Part shown: one piece after another, positions 1 through 12,200 of the stretch
Layout: every line of letters starts with the position of its first letter
How positions within the stretch are numbered: position 1 is the first letter of the stretch
NCBI RefSeq assembly: GCF_902459465.1
Contig: NC_047063.1
Coordinates: 21,745,055 to 21,809,054, forward strand
Length of the DNA: 64,000 bases
Reading direction: 5' to 3'
DNA from: Asterias rubens
Lineage: Eukaryota; Echinodermata; Asteroidea; Forcipulatida; Asteriidae
The notes under the pieces: generated by a model
Database searches by the model: none
Seen by the model: only the letters and a program-made list of their open reading frames with translations
What the model was told of the DNA's origin: nothing
Made by a program: the position numbers and the translations under genes

Positions 1-224
1 TCAGTGTTACGGTTGCTAAGTACGCAGTCAGTAGCTGTAGGCAGCCTTTCATCCACTGTGCCTGCTTCACCATCTTGTTGCCGAGGCGAAGAATCGCCCG
101 CTCCCCCGTCCCCGTCTAGAGATTCCACATCAGCATCACTGTCCTGTGTTAAGACAGGTGGCTGGGTACCAGTGTAAGCGCCCAACTCCAGACAGTAATT
201 CAACAAGGCACGCCAGTGTTTATC
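1..224 (-). CDS. MOV10L1: MOV10L1 coding exon 20, C-terminal, incomplete at window edge
   Basis: Acceptor TTTATTTCAG|G. The frame stays open to base 1 (74 codons plus 2 nt). It begins [19 protein letters not shown], matching the WxxLLxY segment that follows motif VI in the family. It then has an acidic Asp/Ser/Gly-rich tail ([17 protein letters not shown]). The stop codon is outside the window. Confidence 0.88.
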
Positions 225-3200
225 CTGAAATAAAACAAAAAATCCTTTTTGAACCTGAGAAGTTAAGGTGCTGAGGAAAACACTTAGCCATAGAGCATTT
301 CTTGAAGGAGTACGTAGTTAGATAAATTTCAGTTTTTGGTTTACTTTTTTTTTTTACTAGGGCCCAATTTCAAAGAGCTGCTTATGCAGAGAATATTTCT
401 AAACTTTTTTCTGCTGTAAATAATGCTGTTGATTATAATTATTATTATTGTTATTACTATTATTATTATTTCATCTTGTCACAGCATGCAAAAGAAATAT
501 CATATTTTCTTTAGATCTCAAGGGTCTTTCTTAGGATCCTCACTGTTCCCAACAGCGCTGCCTTCTACAACAGATCTATTCTCACATTTGTCCCTATTTC
601 ATCAAGATGTTTCCCCAGTTCTTTCGAAATGGTGCCGAGTGCCCCAACCATGATAGGTACTACTTTCACTTTCACCTGCCAAATCTTACGAAGTTCCCTC
701 GGCGGGTCTTGGTACTTTTGGATCTTGTCCATCTCCTTCGAAGCTACCCTTAAATCTCCCGACACAGCTATGTCAATGAGATGACACATCTTCTTTGCCT
801 TATCTAAGACTACAACATTATTATTATTGTTATTATTATTATCATTTCGCTGATGTACAGCGATTGATCCAATCCAATCCACACTCACCTTAGCGAGGAC
901 GTTGGGGTTGCCTATGATCACCATAAGAGCCTGGGCTCGGGTGATCGCAACGTTGAAACGCTTTGGGTTGCTAAGGAAACCAAGATGATGTCGTACATCG
1001 AAACCCAGAAGGTTCTCGCTTGAACGAACCTGAGACATTGAGATGAGGTAAATGAAAAGACAATTAGTTATTTGGAAAAAAATAATTAAAAAATTCACAT
1101 TGTTTATTATTTGGTTTTAACCAAAAACTGATGTTTTGGGCACTTTCTGAGTTTCGCCTCAAAAACTTGACATGGCAATTATACACCCTTTTGACCTTGA
1201 ATTACTTATTAAACGAGCAGTTAATCTGCCTGGGCAGTCAGCAGCCCAACTGGTCTGTGCATGATCCAATTAAATCAGTTTTTTTGGAAAAGGAATTACA
1301 TAGAGATAACAGGTGTGAGTTGTAAGATGAAAAGGATGTTTTTATTCTAGCCTCTTTCTTTAATGAAGCTTCTGGTGTAATGCCGAATACTCAGTCATTT
1401 TTCCAGCACTGTATACTCGGTGCTTTATACTCAGTGCTTGTAAGCTACAGTGGTTAAGTTCACTAATGAGGCATCCTTGCTTTCATTACCAGGTCGTGAC
1501 ATTTGTGTCCTTAAGCAAGACACTTAACCATGATTGCTTCGCAAAGTTGGGGAGGTACACGTAGTGCTTTCTGCTCTACCAACCAGGCTTCTGATGGATG
1601 ATACCCAAGCCTACATGCATGGACTGTAAAGGGGGTAACCCTGTTTTTAAGCCACAGGAGAAGGTGGCAAAAATAAATTGTAACCCACACCTTGAAGTGG
1701 CCCTTTAAAGCCTTGTGTGTCTGGCGACTTGCATAAAAAAAAACCAGTTTTTTAAATAACCAGAAATACAAAAAAATAATAACAACATAAAAAATTAATG
1801 ACAAACCGTTGAGATGATCATCGCAATCCTCTCTTGACCTTGAAATTCTTCGACGGATCCCACTTTGATTCCATATAACGTTAAGCTATTCAACAACATC
1901 CGGATCTTCTCAACCTGCAACAACAAAATTTAAAGACAAAAAATAATTGTTAGCATAAAGACTTACTTGGTAACAGGTAATGGAGAGCTGTTGATACATG
2001 TAGTGAGAAACGGCTCCCTCTGAAGTACCTTAGTTTTTGAGAAGTAGTTTTCCATGAATTTGATTTTAAGACCACAGAATTAGATTTTGAGGTCCCGCGA
2101 AATCAAGCATTTGAATGCAAACAACTTGGTGTTTTTTCTTCCATTGTTATCTCACAACTCCAACAACCTATTGAGTTCGAATGTTCACAGGTTTGTTATT
2201 TTATGCATGTGTTGGGACACACTAAGCGAGAAGACTGGTCTTTGACAATTACCAAAGGGGTCCTGAGCCTTTAAATCACGTGAAATCAACACAGGAAGTA
2301 AACAAAATGCCTCTTATACCAGACTGCCCCTGGTTGTCCCTTTTTCTAGTTTTATTTCTATCTTTTCGAGGTCTTGTATTCTTTAGAAATGAGATGTTCT
2401 ATTTATCGATATGTATTTGGTTTGCAGTGACACCATGTGAGTATCTACTTGCCAGGTAGAGTTTGTTCTTTAGAGAACTGTCTAGCTATATATTCTACTA
2501 CTGCAGAGTAAATTTATCGGATTGTTCAGGAGACTTCTCAGTTCTGAACTTAGTTCTGCTTTATAACTACTACCTGGGCGGAAGGCATAGACAATTGGCT
2601 GGGACTACTTCTTTAGCTCATAGGATCGTTCTTTACTGCACTACCGCGGAGTGAGTCCTTAAATTGGTCTCAACATTTCGACCAGATTGATCTAGCCATT
2701 ATAATACTATTGGTCAAATTCTTCAGAGAGGGGAACAACCTTTTAAAATTATTTAAGTGAGTATTACTGTACACAGAAAAGTTGACTGTGTACTGTGTAG
2801 ACGCATTCACTACATGATACCATTCTGCAAACCTGACATAATTTATCTATCATTGAAAACCACAGTGGTTGATATTAAAAGCGCAGACAGTATGAGGGTT
2901 GACTGTGTGTACTGGTACATGCATTCACCACTGCAGGCTTGTCAGGTTTTTAATGGCGCTCAAAACCACAGTGGATGATATTGAATGGCCAGACAGTAGG
3001 AGGGCAGGCCTTCATTTTAATAAATCCGAGGAGAGCTGTAAATTGCTCTCCTTAATTCAAGAAAATGAATTAAGGAGAGCGTTTTGCTCTCGCTAACAAA
3101 ACCCAAGTTTAATGAACACGTACTCAAGAAAATGAACACAAAGTTCACCAGTTGTTTAACTTTTTCTTACTCAATTTAATGAGTTTACTTTAATCATGAA

Positions 3201-6200
3201 ACAACTTTTTTGCAATCAAAATGAATGTTTCGATAAATTAAATAGACCCCACAATTATGTATATCCCCCAGGCACCCCCCCCCCCCCTAAAAATAAAAAG
3301 TTTGGTTATCCGCTGTTAATGTTGCCACCCTTTGAGAAAAAAAAGAATAGGCCTAAGTACAAAATATGGCAGAGAATGAAATTGTCTTAACTTTATAGTA
3401 ATTATCTTTTGTGAATTTGCCTAAAGATAACAGAAAAACTGTCAAAAAAAAAATTGTGTCCGCTATTTTTCAATTATTTTGTTATTTCTTGGGGCTTGTT
3501 TAATACTGTAGTTGTCTGTAGCTCTCTCCAGAGCAAAGAAACATTCTTGTCTGTGGCTGTGCACATCGGCACCGTAGTGTGTACATGTACGTCAGCGTAA
3601 TCCGTAATGGTATTATGAAGCAGTGTGGGGAACCACCGACTGCTGCCGATCGTCGATCGCGCCACAAAACGACCGCGACTGATTAGCCTGCCTTGGTACG
3701 GCCAGCTTCACATACTGCACACAGGGCCGACCACGGGCCATACTTTTGTACACTTGTACTGGACATGCAGTACATAATTATTATACACAGTGCAAACTTA
3801 TCCATATGCATGAGCTACAACACCATGTGTGCTTGTGATTGGTCTGGAAAAATATCTGCATACAATGGGTAGTACGTGGGATCTTCCATATGCATCAGTA
3901 CGCGATTATGTGACTTGTGATTGGACCGGCGTTGCAAGCGCCAAGAATGAAGGACGCGCGCTGGCAGTAGTTGTTGCAATGGCGCTATTTAAAATGTACG
4001 AGGGGTTTGAGGGCTGGGCTCGAGAGCTGGGCGGGCGGGACTTGAATTGGAGCCAAAAATATCCTTTGGGTTGGGGGGGGGGCATACAATTACTTGCGGG
4101 TGCGTTCGATTAGATTTCCCGGGTCGACCCAGATCTGACCATCCCCAGTGCGTATGATTAGCTTTGACGTCAAAGCTGTGTGGGCCCGAGTGAGACCCAA
4201 GTTCATGACGTAACGGCGAAAACTTTCTCAATGGCCACCATTTTGTGTGTAATTCAGCGGGACATTTTTTATGAAGTTTGACACACATTTTCGCCATTAA
4301 AACAGCGTTTTTGTGAGCAACAAGTATTTATTATTCGAATCAGTGTACCTTTTTATCACTGTGGGGTTGTAAAAGTGTTTAAAGTTGCAGGTATATCTTG
4401 AGAATAATTATTTGACGATGTTTTCATGAATCCACGAAAAGTATCGGACGAAATGCACAAAATGGGAGTAGTTCCGGTCGGCTGTCCCTTGGCGTTCTAT
4501 CTAGCTCATGTCTTGGGCTTGTCCACGAATTCTTTTATCCTGCTTGATTTTGTCGATATATGTCCGACAAACCTTACACCAAATTTTGGTTACCATGACC
4601 CTGTCATTTATTGGTGCCGTCTCGTAACCATAACTTTCCAAATTCCACCTCAAGAATGTTGATAATTGAACACTCGACATCTTGATGTCATAATCCAGCA
4701 TAAGCAAACAAAATTTTCACGTCGAGCAGCATGGGGCTCTTACTGTAGTTTACTGTGCATGATCCCAGTTCCTTTCAATTGTTTTTACTCCAAAATGCGT
4801 TTGTCCAGCCAGGTGGCCGGAGATCCCCCCCCCCCCCCCCCCTTTACGGCATACTTTTATCATGACAAAATACTTAACCAATCATGAGCGTGTATTTGCG
4901 GTACCACTCTTTAGTGTAAGAGCCCGCCCACCAGTGTGGAATTCTATAGGCCCCACACAGATACGTCTGTGTGACCGGCTGCGGTAAACATCAAGCACGT
5001 GCGCGCAAAAACACAACCAGTGTGGAATCGCTCACATTCGTCTGTGTGACCGGCTGCGGTAATCATCAAGCACGCGCGCACGCAAACACAGTCAGAGCAG
5101 ACTATAATAGGACTCGTTTGCCACTGCCAACTCGCAACATTCAAGTGGCAGCAGGCTTATAAACTCCGAGATTCAAGCGGCTTATTTTAATCAACAATTA
5201 GGGTATTGAAAAAACATGCTCTTGTTAAATTTGTAAGGAGCGCTTTTTTTTGCTCTCCTTGGAAAACATTAAGGAGCGCGGAGGAGCGCGAGCGCGATCG
5301 CGCTCCTTTAAAATTATGGTCTGGGAGGGTTAACAACCATTCCACCCTACATGTCAATGTAACGACCACGATTGAAACTGTTCCACACCCATTAAAACGT
5401 TTCACTTCAAGGCAACTCAACACCCAAATTTAGGTGTGAAGCCCGACCCCATACTAGGATTGGGTGGTTTGAGGAATCTATACTAAATCATCAAATTCAA
5501 GCAAAAACCACGGCATGGCTTATATGGAGGATTTGGGGTTACTTGCATTACGTGTAAATGAGTAAATAAAATATATGTTCAGACTGAGTTTTATATACAT
5601 GTATAAGAACTAGAGGGTACACAAACCTATATACGCGGCCCGGTGTGCGGCCATTTTGTAAGTTTGACAAAACAGCATCGCATAGCGTTATCATAACACA
5701 AGCACACCAACTTGTACTTCATATTCAATGTGCATACAACGTTCTAACAAAATGGCACGCATGTCTCCTTGCAGTCCTGTTGCGTTTGTGCACGCAGCAT
5801 CACCGGTGTGCCCTCGAGTTCTTATATTCATGTATAACTCTATGGTTCAGACCTGTTTCCTGTAGGGTGTTATGACGCCAATGTCATCTGGACCAATCAC
5901 TGGGGACGTTGAAGCCAACAATCCCTGGATGTACTTGATCACTTGAACGACTTCTACCGCATTGAACCACGACGGACTGTTACCATCTCTCATATCATCT
6001 CCCTAAAACAAGAAAAAATTACTCTTTGTTTTGTGATCAATCCCCGTGCAGAAAACCTAAATAATACTTTAAATAAACTTGGTTATAAATAATATAGAAA
6101 AGTCAGTGGTTATACTCTAAGTATCAAAAACGGCCGGGCTGCTGGTGTGATTTTCTAGACTGGGTGTTGAGGGATGTTGACCTGGGTGTTGAGGTTGGCA

Positions 6201-9200
6201 AAAGATTGCACGATAGGATGGTCACAGCCACAAATAAAAGTGTCTCGCACGCTGCCATGACATAGATGGGGTCGAATACTAAGCAATTTTATTGCCCTTG
6301 TCCAGTAGGCACTCGTCCCATGTCTGATAAACTTGAGCCTTCTGTTGGCGCGGCGCCCACACGATGTGTGCAATGCCCTGCCGGATAAGGGCCAGGCATC
6401 GACAGATGTATTGCCATTCAAGTTTTGTGTTATCCCCCTTGATCATTTTCCGCCGATGTGTGCATTATAAGTGTACTATTATTACTATTATTATTATCAA
6501 TATACCACAAGGGAAACGGACTGGGTAAATTTTTAAATGATTTTGGGGTTGGACAGAAAAAAGAAAAATTTAATAGAGTGGGATTTGAACCAACGACCTC
6601 CGGATTAACATGTCGGCCCTCGACCAACTGAGCTTCCTAGCCCTATGTTGGCGGTCTCCCTATTTTGTCAATATCTTTGTTCAGGGTGCCAGTCAGAAGC
6701 CATACAACCCTCCACTGCTGTGTGGCCAGGGATCACACCCAATTTATTATCATTAGAACTACATGTACTTACCAAGACCCCATGGAAGAGCAGTGGACAG
6801 TTGCCATTCTTGTTAGGTAGCATTTCCCATGCAGTCAACTGATGTGTGAGTTTAGCGTCTGCCATCGGGTGCAACTCATCGTGGTAGAATAACTCCGACG
6901 ATAGCTTGAGGAGGCTCGGGTGAGATCGGTAGTTCTCAACGAGTTTGGTGACCTAAGATTTGAGAATACACCACCGAGGATAGAGAATAAGTTTTATGGT
7001 GCATTGTAGTACATGGGTTTTACAAGTTTTACAAAGTTCTACATACTTTTGCCTCTCTGTTGTATTAACTTTTGCAATTCTTGTCTTCTTTATTGTATTT
7101 AAATTTTGTCATTGTATTTTAATATTTTTAGTATTTTTATGTATGTTGCTGCTAAGGTTCTTGACGTTAGGGCGAGGTGCTGGTAACCTCTCACCTCTAG
7201 TATTTTTTAATCATGATTTGCTCTTGGTGGTTTTGTTTAGTTAAAATTTGTATACCCTTCTTGTGGTTTTAAACTGCCCTTTCTATATTTAGTGTTGTTT
7301 TTAAAATATTGTATTTTAGTGGAAAGCGCCTTGAGGCCTGACGCTATATAAATACTCTTTTATTATTATTATTATCATGGGTAATAATAATAATATTAAT
7401 AAATAATAATAATAAGACTTGGGGATACGTCTGTCCCGCCAACAGAGAACTAACTAATTACTTATTACATAGGCCTATCCCTGCTGGCATCGGTAATGTT
7501 TTGACCTTTTCAGGAAACAGACGCCTCTAACCCTATCTACATGTATGCTAAAATTCTAAACTAACTGGCAAGGTGACCATAGAAGAAAGACACAACAAAA
7601 GCAGCTTTAAAAAGGTGGGTTTTAATATTACATTCAAAAGAGGTAAGTTGGCCGAGTGGATAAGAACACCGAACTCAAGCTCTGGTGCTTCTGTTCAGCA
7701 GAGTGTGGGTTCGAAATCCCGGTCGTGACACTTGTGTCCTTGAACAAGACACTTAACTATAATTGCTTCTCTCTACTCAGGGGTAAATGGGTACCTGTGA
7801 GGGCAGAGATGGTTCTTGTGATTGATTTAGCCGAGTAGCGCATATTAATGTTGCACAGGTTGCTCTTGGTTCCCCACCAGGGACGCTGAGATGGTTCAAG
7901 GAGTGAATTAAGGCCCAGTGACCAGGGGTAATAATGTGAAGCGCTTTGGGACGCCCTCCGGGTGTGAAAAGCGCTATATAAAAAATGGGTTATTATTATT
8001 ATTATTAAGTTTCTGTTCACTACGTATATCATTCTGTTCAGTAAGATAGGTCCTGATCTTCACCCACTACCTACCAATAACGGATCATAGCATCCATGAT
8101 CTCTGAACTTGTCTGCATCTCTCCTGTACACCTTCCTCAAGATGAGCCTCTCAAGAAAGGACTGCCCGAGTCCGTACTCCTTAGCAATGTGGCTGTTCAG
8201 CACTGGACCTAGCTGCATCGGATCCCCGGCAAGAATTATCTGGGTAAGGAGAAGATGTTGAGGTTAAGACTAGATTCCCTCTATGATCTCCTTAAAGACA
8301 CTGGACACCTTTGTGTAATTGTCAAAGACCAGTCTTCTCACTTGCTGTATCTCAACATATGCACAGAATAACAAACCTTTGAAAATTTGAACTCAATTGG
8401 TCGTCAAAGTTGCGAGCTAATAATGGAGGAAAAAACACCCTTGTCACACAAAGTTGTGTGCTTTTAGATGCTTGAGGTCTCAAAATCAAAATCAAGTATT
8501 TAAGTGGAAAATTACTTCTTTCTCGAAAACTACATTACTTCAGAGGGAGCTGTTTCTCACAGTGTTTTATACTATCCACTTCCTATTGCCTGTTACCAAG
8601 TAAGTTTTTATGCTAACAATTATTTTGAGTAACTACCAATAGTGTCCAGTGCCTTTAATTATTCCCTAGTGTAAGCTGTCTTGGTGAAGAGCACTGGAGA
8701 GCTGTTGATACTATAAATCACTGTTAGAAAGGACACCCTTTGGAGTATTGTAGTTTTAAGGAAAAGGAGAACTTTGCACCTAAAAAATCGAATCCTATGT
8801 GTTAGCAGCGGAAAGGACTTAAAATGCCTCTAGCCACAGAGCTAGCTCAGTAGTTTAGTGGTATTAAGACGTCTGCTCTAGAAATGCAAAGGTTGTGATT
8901 TGCCTGTTAATTATTTTTTATCACAGAACTCAGAAAAGTACTGAGTATACAGCAGCCGATTTCACGAAACGCTAGGATTAATCCTAACTCGAGTTAGGAC
9001 GAGTAACCCGTACTAACTTAGGATGGGTTCAATGCGTCCTACGTACTATTTGGATACGGAACTGAACCAGTCCTAAGTCCTAAGATTAATCCTAAGTTAG
9101 GAAGAGTTTGGTGAAATCGACGGCAGTGCTTTTTACACAATGGTATCAAGCTCTTAGGCCTTAACAGAACATTCCCAGCTTTAAAACAAGTTGTTTAAAG

Positions 9201-12200
9201 ACAGTGGACACTATTGGTAATTGTCAAAGACTAGCCTTCACAGTTGGTGTATCTCAACATATGCATAAAATAACAAACCTGTGAAAATTTGAGCTCAATC
9301 AGTCATCGAAGTTGCGAGATAATAATGAAAGGAAAAACACCCAATTGTAACACGAAGTTGTGTGCGTTTAGATGGTTGATTTTCGAGACCTCAAGTTCTA
9401 AATCTAAGGTCTCAAAATCAAATGTGTGGAAAATTACTTCTTTCTCGAAAACTATGGCACTTCAGAGGGAGCAGTTTCTCACAATGTTTTATACCATCAA
9501 CCTCTCTCCATTACTCGCCACCAAGAAAGGTTTTATTCTAATAATTATTTTGAGTAATTACCAATAGTGTCCACTGCCTTTAAGGGTTGTGTCAGTCACT
9601 GCTAATAATGTATCATACTTTTAACTAATATCTTACGATTGCCATGAAAAAACAAAAACACAAATACTACCTGTCCTTCGGGTCCGACGGACAGCCCGAC
9701 GGGTACCAGGCACTCTGGTTCTGTGGCCTGCCCAGCCTCGTCCACAAACACATGAGAGAAATGTCCGGCAGTGAGACCCAGCTGGTAGAGACTGCCGGCC
9801 GTGCTGCATGTACAGACGATGATGCGCTGGTGAGAGATGACCGCCAGTTTCTCACCGTCCTTACAGTAGGGTAAGATCGCTGAGGGAATACTCTGCAACA
9901 ATCACAAATAAAAATTGACTGGTGAACTTGATTTTTGATTTTTGATTTTTACATCAAGGCATCTTGGCCCATGTCAACCCTTACGTCGAATACATCTGCA
10001 GTTCCAGTAGTGTTTCTCACTTAATTGCTTATTCAGTATGCAGTAACCCATGTGTATATATCCACTTTGCTGTGTATATTTTTCCTTTGAGAACTTGTCT
10101 TGCTATTTATGCCACTGACGGCGTTGATTTTGGATTTCAGGAGACTACTTCATTCTGAAAAGGAATGTCCTGCTTATGAACTACCTGGGCGGATGGTAGG
10201 AATTTAGGGACTACTACTTTTGCGAGGGGAATTCGCATTGTCAACTTTGTTGTTTCAGAATAAGTTCTCACTAAAATTCAATGTTATTGTTAGAAGAGTG
10301 TTTGAGATGCTGGTGTATTTAAAGGGGTTCAGAGGTTTCAGTGTAGAGTCAGCATTGCTCCAGTTGCATGTTGTGGCTGAGCGGTCAAGTTCACCGGACC
10401 CAAGCTCTGGTAGTGTCAGCAGCAGAGTGTGAATTTGACACCTGCAGCGAGGGTTTGTACCAGTCATGACACTTGTGCCAATGGGCAAGGCTGGGAAGGT
10501 AGTGCCGTCTGCTCTACCGGCCAGGCTCCAGGGCCCAATTTCATAGAGCTGCTAAGCACAAAAAATTGCTTAGCATGAAATTTCTTCCTTGATAAAAACA
10601 AGATTACCAACCAAATTTTAATTTGTTGCACATTGCTTATTACTGGTATTCAGCTGTTGTTTGCTTATCCTGAAAATCATGAGAAAATTTGGTTGGTAAT
10701 CCTGTTTTTATTACATGTATTAAGGGAGAAATTTCATGCTAAGCAAATTTTTGTGCTTAGCAGCTCTATGAAATTGGGCCCTGGTGGATGATACCCATGC
10801 CTACATCCAGACTGTGAGGGTACCCCTGTTTCAGCCCCAGGAGTAGGTCGTAACGTGCCTCTGGTTACAGTTGATTTTGGTCGACAGCCCAAATCAGTTT
10901 AGCCCTCACCTTAGTGTGGCCATCCGGCATTGTGATGTTAGGGCTCATTAGGGCTCGTTAGGTTATTTCTTGGATGAGTACTGATACAGACTTACCTCCT
11001 GGGATCTGTGGAAAGCGTTGAGTCTCACCATAGCACCCGGGTCCACCTTGTTACTGTCGTGAATACGCTCCGTCTGCCATATCAAAATTAATCAAATCCA
11101 TTTTTTGTCATTGTAGTTCAGGCATTTAATGATGAGCAACGTAGCATTACTTCCTCAGAACATTTATTTGGATAACAAGCAAATTTTGTTTGAATATTTG
11201 TGATTGGAAACACTTGATGCTCATGGCACATGAACATTATGATCACTAAGCCTTTTATTTCATTCCTTAACCATCTCAGCTCCCTGAGGAGTATACAGCC
11301 TGTGCTGCCAAGTATGTAGCACACCAAGCTAAATCAATCACAAGAACCATCTCTGCCCTCACAGGTACCCATTTACCTTCTTGGTGAAGAGAAGCAATTT
11401 CAAGGGTCTTGCTCAAGGACACAGATGTAACGACCGGAGTTTGAACCCACACCCTAACAACCTAGCCATCACAACTGAGCAATAATTGCTTCTCTTCACA
11501 CAGGAGTATAAATGGACACCTGCTAAGGTAAAGGTTGAGATTGTGTTTGAAAAAGTCTTCTGAGCACCATGGCAGCTCAGGACTGTATACTCCCCGAGGG
11601 AGCTGAGAAAGATTACAAGAATGTCATTGGCCATCCAATGACCAGGGCCTAATTTCATAGAGCTGCTAAGCACAAAAATTTGCTTAGCTTGAAATTGATT
11701 CCTTGATAAAAACAGGATTACCAACCAAATTTTCACATGATTTTCAGGATAAGCAAAAAAAAGCAGAATACCAGCAAAAGGCAATATGCAACAAATTGAA
11801 GTTTGGTTGGTAATTATGTTTTTATCAAGAAAGAAATTAAATGCTTAGCAAATTTTTGTGCTTAGCAGCTCTATGAAATTGAGCCCTGGGCACTAATGTA
11901 AAGTGCATTGATACTGTTATTGTAAAATGCGCTATATGAGACTAAGTTATTCTTAATTTTGTTTCTACTGTCGCGGAGAGTGGTTTTGGGGGATTTCTGG
12001 AGACTTATTATTATAATTTATTTATTTTCCGAGATTGAAGTCTTACCAGAAGGTCGGCAGCACTGTTGGATGGCGTACAGGCCAAGATGCGACTAGAGGG
12101 TTGACGACAGTGGACCTGAAGAATGGCTTCTACAACAGTCACTGTCTTCCCGGTACCTGGAGCAACGAAAAGATGAGCTTGTAAACAAATTGATGTTAAA

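Noticed and set aside
565..1098. Single 177-codon gene on the minus strand
   Set aside because: It merges MOV10L1 exon 19 with intron sequence and a LINE remnant. The donor GTGAGT at 888 ends the exon.
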